From: Rhypophila decipiens
Lineage: Eukaryota; Ascomycota; Sordariomycetes; Sordariales; Naviculisporaceae
Direction of reading: 5' to 3'
Assembly (NCBI GenBank): GCA_033297075.1
Contig: MU858234.1
Location: 1 to 64,000, forward strand
DNA length: 64,000 nucleotides
Within the stretch, counting starts at the first letter, position 1; every line of letters starts with the position of its first letter. Shown here in pieces: positions 58,328 through 64,000 of this stretch. Under the pieces are notes generated by a model that saw only the letters and a program-made list of their open reading frames with translations, had not been told where the DNA came from and made no database searches. Position numbers and translations under genes: made by a program.

Positions 58328-59248
58328 TCAGGTGAGTCTTTGCCACGCCCGATATGCCCAGTAGAGCTGGTTGAGCCACCTGACCAAAGCCCCAGCGGGA
58401 TGTGTCCCGGTTGGGCTTACCACCAAGGCTGGATAAGGGCTCAGGATGGCCATCCCGCAGCCATCCTCAGAAAGCACCTGGAATCTCTCACGGGCCTCAA
58501 GTATCGAGATGGGGGTTTCCTCGTCTTCCTTGCGGAGGAGGTGCCGCGAAATGTTGTCGGGGTTTGATATCTCCTTGTAGATGGCGTAGAAGCTCTTCAG
58601 GGCTCTGTACATGTGGCGGAGGCTTGAAAGACCCCAGCGACCTTGGCCATACATGCCGCTCTGTTTGTCCATCCACTTGGTCATGACCGTGTCCAGCTCA
58701 AGCACCACGAATATTACTAACACCATTACCATTACGGGCACACTGGCTTGGTGCCGTAGAGTCTCAGCCAGGCTGCGACCAGCCAGAAGGTTGGGTGCAA
58801 CAAAACAAGTTAGATAGAAAAAAGCCATCCACCCAAACGTTCGGGCAATCCGTTGAGGCCACGGCACAAATCTGTATCGCTCCAGGAGCTGTCTGCCGAT
58901 CCTGTCGATATCGATGGCCTGGAAGGAGGGGGTCGTCTTTGTTGATCGGCGGAACTTCTGATACTCTGAGGCCCAGTTCTTCGTTTGGGTCTGTGAAGGC
59001 GACTTCAACAGAATGACGTCGGTGCGCCTAAAAAAGTGTCTGAAAGCCGGGGGCATGTCTTCTCTGGTGATTGCTACTATCGGCACGTGGGAAGAGGACT
59101 CCGAGGAAGCCATGGGCTTGTCTGAGCTGCTGCCCGTGTCATCCTGACTTGTGGGCGAGTCAAGCTGTGTCTGCTCGATCACAGGGAAGATATCATGACG
59201 ACGTAACGAGAAGAGGTCACGACGACCTAATGTGATGCGTGAAGGCAT
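58328..59248 (-). CDS. Membrane protein of unknown function, two central helices
   Basis: The single exon encodes 306 residues from the ATG at 59248. The first 55 residues are polar and Ser/Asp-rich. Residues 55-130 look globular (DMPPAFRHFFRRTDVILLKSP). Two hydrophobic helices lie near 137-155 (TFGWMAFFYLTCFVAPNLL) and 168-187 (SVPVMVMVLVIFVVLEL). The C-terminal 115 residues are soluble and rich in aromatic and Arg residues (HMYRALKSFYAIYKEI; EARERFQVLSEDG). I do not recognise the family. It sits between the TM-containing HET gene and an LTR-rich region. Confidence 0.65.
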   Translation of the reverse strand: MPSRITLGRRDLFSLRRHDIFPVIEQTQLDSPTSQDDTGSSSDKPMASSESSSHVPIVAITREDMPPAFRHFFRRTDVILLKSPSQTQTKNWASEYQKFRRSTKTTPSFQAIDIDRIGRQLLERYRFVPWPQRIARTFGWMAFFYLTCFVAPNLLAGRSLAETLRHQASVPVMVMVLVIFVVLELDTVMTKWMDKQSGMYGQGRWGLSSLRHMYRALKSFYAIYKEISNPDNISRHLLRKEDEETPISILEARERFQVLSEDGCGMAILSPYPALVVSPTGTHPAGALVRWLNQLYWAYRAWQRLT

Positions 59249-61167
59249 GGCCAAGTCCCAGGTCGTTGTAACGAATATGTGGATTTCGGTTGTGTTCTGG
59301 GTTGTTATTGCTGCTGTTGTTGCTTCCGAAGTTCCGAGAAAGATCTTTTCCGGCCAAAGCTTTGGAGTATGTGTAGGAGAAAAGTTGCAAGGTTGAAAGG
59401 GGATCTGAATGTGCCCTTATATACATATGCGGGAACGTACATGGGCTTTTTAAGTTCTCGTTTGTGCGGGTCCTTATTTTCTCACACCTAAACTGATAAT
59501 TTCAGGTGTGGTGATTTGATATCTTACCCAAACTCAGCTCGAGTCCCCACCAAGAACCTTCTCTGTCAAGTCCAAGTTTATTGGGCGTTGCCTTTCAGAT
59601 TATGGGTCACATCATGGTTTCAATGTATCACGAGAGTTCCGAGTCAATCCAACAAAGTTAAATATCGTTTTACCACGTGGAAGCAAGCCTACATATATCC
59701 TCCGGTTAGTTGCAAGCTATGATGTCTAAAAGCCTCTGTCTTCGAATTGCAACTCTTCAGTTCCCATCGCATCATCGGGACACTGAAGACTTCAAATTCA
59801 CGGCTACGCTTTCCAGATCCGGGTCTCTATTTCCCATCTATTTAAAGTTTGGGTCTAATAAACAGGCACCACTACTTTCATATACAAGCACCAGACCAAT
59901 TAACCTTTCCAGTCCAATGAAGGCATCGATTCGAGCCAGTCAGGGTATTTATTCGAGCCAGTCCAGGTATTTATTCGAGCCAGTCCAGGTATTTATTCCA
60001 GCTGGTTAAGGCCTCCGTTCTTATCCAGTCAAGGCATTTATTCCAGCCTCAAGGCCTCCATTCCAGTCCAGTCAAGGTAATTATTTCAGCCGGTCAAGGC
60101 CTCTATTCCAGGAGACAAGGGTATTTATTCCAGCAGGTAATCTATTTTCGAGGGAAATTTTCCTCCTATTTTGGCCGCCTCCAACGTATCTTTTTAACAA
60201 AACTAAAAACCCACCCCCATCTGGCCACATAGCTCTGTCGGCTTTTGCCTCACTACACCTTGGCATTAATGCCGAGAGTTTTATTTTCTGAAAATAAAAT
60301 CACGATTCTTCTCAAAACCGCCACTAATTTCCTCCCTCTTATCGCCACCGCAGTCAATTCTACAGCTAGTATTATCTGATTGGAGCCGTTTTTGGCCGCC
60401 CATTGCTGATATATAGTGTATCTCAGTTCGTAGTGTGTACCAAAGTACTGGATATATATCTGGTCGGGTATTTCCAATCAGCACTATTACTTAACAGTAC
60501 TGTACAGTGCAATAATACTCTATGTATTGGTGGATAGGCTCGCAGTCGAAGTCCGCCATGTTGATCTGAAAGAATGTGCCTTCTCCATTCGGCTGCTTGG
60601 GGTAGTGCATCGCATGTCCATGGGTGTGTGAAAATCATTTAGGTATTTGAAAGACCACCGTTACGCGGCAATAAAAGTTGGCTGTGGCTCAACTACCAAG
60701 TACGTTAGACTTAACAAGGGAATCTAACCATCAACTCCCCATTTACACTGTGCGAACATTACTCCCAAGCTCCGTTCATCTGCAGGTCACCAAGCCCATC
60801 AAATGTTTAAGCAGTCCGGTCGCCCCGTTTAAGCATTATGACGGCCCAGACATCCGAATCGAGTTCCTTGAACAGAAACATCTTCGCATCAGTCGTGAAT
60901 CCGATATCGGCTCCATTGGCAGGGGCGAGCTGGAAATAGGGCGTCAGAACCGAACTTGTGGTTCAAGAGCGTCATCGCTAACTTCAAGATGGGAGGAGGG
61001 AAGGGAGAGAGACCTTTAGTCCAGAAAGCGCCAAGTTTACAGTTTTGCGATCCTGTTGAGGGATGAACTGTCATTAACTAGGCCTGGCTCAGAAGAGGAA
61101 AGGAAGACAAAGAGGGGTGACGACTTACAGATTAAGAAAAAGCGGCCATTGTATTCTGGAGCTGGTG
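59249..61167. other. Spacer with a minisatellite
   Basis: No gene seen. It contains the minisatellite at 59929-60143 and an AT-rich part at about 60150-60530. Confidence 0.5.
59929..60143. repeat. Minisatellite, about ten copies of a 22-bp unit
   Basis: The unit reads approximately ATTCGAGCCAGTCCAGGTAT plus TT. The second and third copies are identical, the first differs slightly, and later copies vary between 20 and 23 bp (ATTCCAG...CAAGGCCTCC types). Higher-order alternation between GGTATTT and GGCCTCC endings is visible. Confidence 0.9.
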
Positions 61168-61503
61168 TGTAACACCCAAAGGCTGAACCACTGGAAGTTC
61201 AGGAAGCTTCGGGAGTCCCACGATAGGAATTGTTATCAGGGTTCAGGCAACAGGGCCACAGAACCGAAACTATAGATAGGGCTCAGGCCTGCCATAGGGT
61301 TCAGGCCTGCAATAGGGTTCAGGCAACAGGGCCACGGAATGATCACATGCCCTGACAACCATAGTATAAGTAGAGGTCTATCCTTCCAACAAGGAAGAAG
61401 AGAGACAGGCTTCAATGAACTACCTACACAACCCCTAACTAAGCACCTTCTATTATTCGTTGTGAACAGTGCTCCTTGTAACCACAGCACAATTGGCGTT
61501 ACA
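61168..61503. mobile_element. Probable solo LTR (336 bp)
   Basis: The segment begins TGTAACACC and ends GGCGTTACA, so it has the TG...CA ends and 6-bp terminal inverted repeat of an LTR. A TATA-like TATAAGTAGAGG follows about 200 bp in (near 61365), then a U5-like end (CTTGTAACCACAGCACAATT). The 5-bp flanks are TGGTG on the left and TGATG on the right, a possible target duplication with one G-to-A change. No coding region or second LTR is next to it. Inside are GGGTTCAGGC repeats: two 25-bp copies (61239-61263 and 61315-61339) and two 18-bp copies (61279-61314). Confidence 0.6.
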
Positions 61504-62394
61504 TGATGTTTGCAAGGACACTGAAAGAAGCAGACTAATCAGAGCGAGTTAGTTAAGTCAAAGAGTTGCTGCTGTTTGCTTGGGGACCTTGTTTCTTACC
61601 TAGAGAGCCACGATCAGGAAGAGGTGAGAACAGAGAGAGCTTGCGAGATGGCGATTTCAAGACGCATCCGTAGTCTGCACTAGCAGATGTTAGCGAATGT
61701 GGAAGAGGCAGGCAGTGTGGGACAGGGAACCATTTCCTGTGGAAGTCGTGTCTCGATGAGGAAAGAAGACTGAAGCGAGCGACGCGATGGAGAGGAGCAG
61801 AAGGCAACACTTACCCAGTAATCTCATTTTGTGTGAATTGGTGGACTGGGAAATGGCGGAAGAAAAACTTCAGGCAATATATTACCCATTACAGGGAGTA
61901 AGGTCGATAGGACAGGGGTCTTAATAGGGTCAATCCATTCAGGACTAGGGTCAGCCATCAGATTCAGCCGCCAGGGTCCGCCGTCAGGGTCCGCCATCAG
62001 GGTCAGCCATCAGGATCAGCCACCAGGGTCAGCCGTCAGGGTCAGCTATTAAGTTCAAATCCTAAGTTTCGTGCTAACAAACAGTACAGATTTGTTTTGA
62101 TTCACACGCAATACTTGTGACTCCTGGACGGGTACGTTTTCCAAAACACGGATTTGGATTTTCCAGATCCGAAAAAGTCAGCGCGAGAATTTGGGACAGC
62201 GGGCAGCCCAGACAGAACTAAGACGCAATATATCATCACCTCGCCTCTCCACTGCTCACAGTAGTATGATCAACTGCACCACCAACCGCACCACGACCAC
62301 AATAGCGCCAAATCTTGGAGTTGCCTCTTCACTACCGGCCAGTCAATATGCAACTCTTTAAATTACTTTATTATATCCCTCTCGGAGCGGTCGT
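61504..62394. other. Spacer with 13-bp minisatellite
   Basis: No gene seen apart from the repeat array at 61948-62051. Confidence 0.5.
61948..62051. repeat. Minisatellite, eight copies of a 13-bp unit
   Basis: Eight adjacent 13-bp units of consensus GGGTCAGCCATCA occupy 61948-62051; most copies differ at one to three positions, largely transitions. The unit resembles the GGGTTCAGGC repeats within the nearby LTR, so it might derive from them. Confidence 0.92.
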
Positions 62395-62868
62395 TCACGA
62401 GATGGCGATTGTCGTTGAGTCCGCGCTATACGGTTTGCCCTTCGATTGTACGATATCTGCGATCTGAGATAAAAGCTTCTCATTCCAAAAGACGCTCGGA
62501 GCCACGACGAGGTTTTCTTCAATTTGCTTAGCAACTGCCCTCTTATTCAATGTCAAATTCCTTTCCATAACGTAGCGCATGGAAAATGGTGTGTTCTTTA
62601 TATGACTGGGCTGGGCCCAGTCTTCGTACGGCACGAATGGGAGGGTGTTGCGAGCAGGCCGGAACTCGCTCCGTTGGGGTAGCTTCGTGCTATAAACTCG
62701 CTGACTGGCGGAACTCACACCATTGTGAAGTTGGCATTGCGGCTCGCCACTGAACCGATTAGTTGCAAAGTCCTCTGAATCCACTAAGAGACAGCGCTGA
62801 GGGAGCCAGACGTTTACGAGTGGCGATGTCTGTTCTCGGTGGCGAGGTGAGTCACAGAGAACAAGGTG
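62395..62868 (-). pseudogene. Fragment of an unidentified coding sequence
   Basis: The minus-strand frame stays open from 62868 to a stop at 62395 (158 codons) and has a protein-like composition: LCDSPRHREQTSPLVNVW, LLVDSEDFATNRFSG, FVPYEDWAQPSHIKNTPFSM and VMERNLTLNKRAVAKQIEE. There is no early ATG, and the frame is closed upstream at 62871, so the 5' part is missing or in another exon not found here. I do not recognise the family. It may be a C-terminal fragment of an element-borne or immunity-type gene. Confidence 0.5.
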
Positions 62869-63138
62869 TCATCTTCGCGTAGGTATCACGTGGTGGAGCA
62901 CCTAATCCCAAACTACCACAGAACCAAGCAGATTAAAACGGTGCAATATAAGATCGCCACCAAGGAAAGAGGAAAAATGGAAGTTTATTTTTGCCTTCCC
63001 GAAGTGACAAATATCAGCGCCGCTGGAAGATGCTAGAATTCCCAATCTGTCTATAAATTAATCTGTCCTCCCAGACCCTTCTGGTGTCAAGCTAGAAAAA
63101 AGAAATAAAGAGGATGGATGGAAAGAGCTTGAAACGGA

Positions 63139-64000
63139 TTAGACATCGTACGAAAAGCCGACCGTAAAAACTCTCCCCGATGTACAACCAATAGACACCA
63201 TCTGCCCTTGAATGGCAGAACAGCTTGGGCGGTATTCCGGTGGGAACCATATTAAGTTCCGGCCGTTGCAAATAATCCAGGTCTGGTCCCTCCCTAGACG
63301 ATACCTATACCTCTCTGGATTATCTGGTGAGAATAACGAGTGAACCAAACTATAATGCCCTTCGAGCGTTTGCAGGCATTGCCCGGAAGCGGGATCCCAG
63401 ATCTTGATGGTCTGATCGGCCGAACCTGAGGCCAGCCGCTGGCCATCTGGTGAGAAGGCCACTGACCTAACCCAGCTGCGATGCCCTTCGAGCGTTTGCA
63501 GGCATTGCCCGGAAGCGGGATCCCAGATCTTGATGGTCTGATCGGGCGAAGCCGAGGCCAGCCGCTGGCCATCTGGTGAGAAGGCCACTGACGTAACTGA
63601 GTGGCGATGCCCTTCGAGCGTTTGCAGGCATGCATTCCAGTCCGCTTCTACTGCTGGCTTTGTACTGATCCAGCTAGGTTCTTCCGCCCTAAATTTCTTT
63701 TTTACTAGACTAGAAGCCGGTGCAAATACGAGGGCTGACGCGTACGCTTGGAGAGGGGCTTGCTCTACCACCCATCCGTAAGCCAGGGTAAACCGGTATG
63801 CATCCCAAACAAATTTGGTCAGCTGGCTATTTTCGGTACGTCCCTATGCCTCTGTTAGTCTTGGTTTCTGGTGTTGGATGGTACAGACTGACCAGGAGAT
63901 CGTTAAGCCGTCTTATAGCGATGACCCCTTCCGACATCGTTCGGAGTAAACTGAGAGCTTCGAGCCAGTAAAGGTACTTCTGTTCAAGGAAGGTCTGGAC
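63139..64000 (-). CDS. C-terminal part of a NACHT-WD40 NOD-like receptor (HNWD-like), cut by the window edge
   Basis: The gene enters from beyond 64000. The visible exons are 64000-63893 and 63843-63139, separated by a 49-nt phase-0 intron. The first exon reads FLEQKYLYWLEALSLL, the linker seen after the NACHT domain in fungal receptors. The second has the linker EQAPLQAYASALVFAP followed by WD40 repeats: GHRHSVTSVAFSPDGQRLAS, then a near-identical copy, then a degenerate third (GHYSLVHSLFSPDN). It ends with WFPPEYRPSCSAIQGQMVSI, the usual terminal blade of this family. In Podospora HNWD proteins such repeats sense non-self ligands and trigger incompatibility. The number of repeats is small (typically 6-14), so the blade set is probably reduced. 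The NACHT and N-terminal effector domains lie outside the window. Confidence 0.9.
63355..63606. repeat. Two 126-bp WD40-coding tandem repeats
   Basis: Units 63355-63480 and 63481-63606 (42 codons each) differ at about eight of 126 positions by my count. A third start of the unit follows at 63607. The differences cluster in codons giving HRHSVTSV versus HRSWVRSV and ASASPDQ versus ASGSADQ. Confidence 0.92.

Noticed and set aside
58167..58379. Extra 3' exon for the membrane-protein gene ending at 58328
   Set aside because: The frames do not match and no donor site exists before the stop.
1..64000. CRISPR arrays, operons or prokaryotic features
   Set aside because: The genes have spliceosomal introns and eukaryotic families; the tandem repeats are minisatellites without spacers.

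Overview
The window is a 64-kb piece of a filamentous ascomycete genome, most likely a sordariomycete. The signs are genes of about 1-3 kb with short GT-AG introns (about 49-150 nt) and CTAAC-type branch points, long gene-poor spacers, fungus-specific families (HET, WSC, NACHT-WD40, CCC1) and AT-rich islands with transition-type changes that look like repeat-induced point mutation (RIP). I cannot name the species. Exon coordinates are my own reading of splice signals and reading-frame continuity.

The left part (about 1-26 kb) holds scattered, mostly secreted or membrane genes: an acidic fungal protein of unknown function (1031-3669), a multi-pass membrane protein (4764-6878), an FAD monooxygenase with a one-base frameshift (7415-8954), a secreted WSC-domain protein (9241-10532), a secreted type-B carboxylesterase with a Ser-Asp repeat (13315-15287), the DNA-repair enzyme aprataxin/Hnt3 (16131-16973), a secreted lipocalin (19837-20552) and a probable GPI-anchored protein (24264-25461). 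Large gaps (10.5-13.3, 17-19.8 and 20.5-24.3 kb) show no convincing gene.

The middle (26-43 kb) groups signalling and regulatory-looking genes: a kinase-fold protein with a changed DFG motif, a one-helix membrane protein, a 928-residue protein with a trypsin-like GDSGSP site, and a decayed ankyrin gene with a death-fold-like N-domain, three in-frame stops and a frameshift. They are followed by an acid phosphatase of the phosphoesterase family, a vacuolar iron/manganese transporter (Ccc1 type) and a mitochondrial thioredoxin.

The right part (44-64 kb) looks like an allorecognition or fungal-immunity island embedded in mobile-element debris. It has two HET-domain genes (44093-46642; 54566-57139, the second with a transmembrane helix), the C-terminal relic of another HET-type gene (53330-53668), and the 3' end of a NACHT-WD40 (HNWD-like) NOD-like receptor with two almost identical WD40 repeats (63139-64000, running off the window). 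Between them lie a 130-bp MITE with 34-bp inverted repeats and a 5-bp target duplication, a second inverted-repeat element, a probable solo LTR and several minisatellites. An SGNH hydrolase, a type II membrane protein and two unknown proteins fill the rest.
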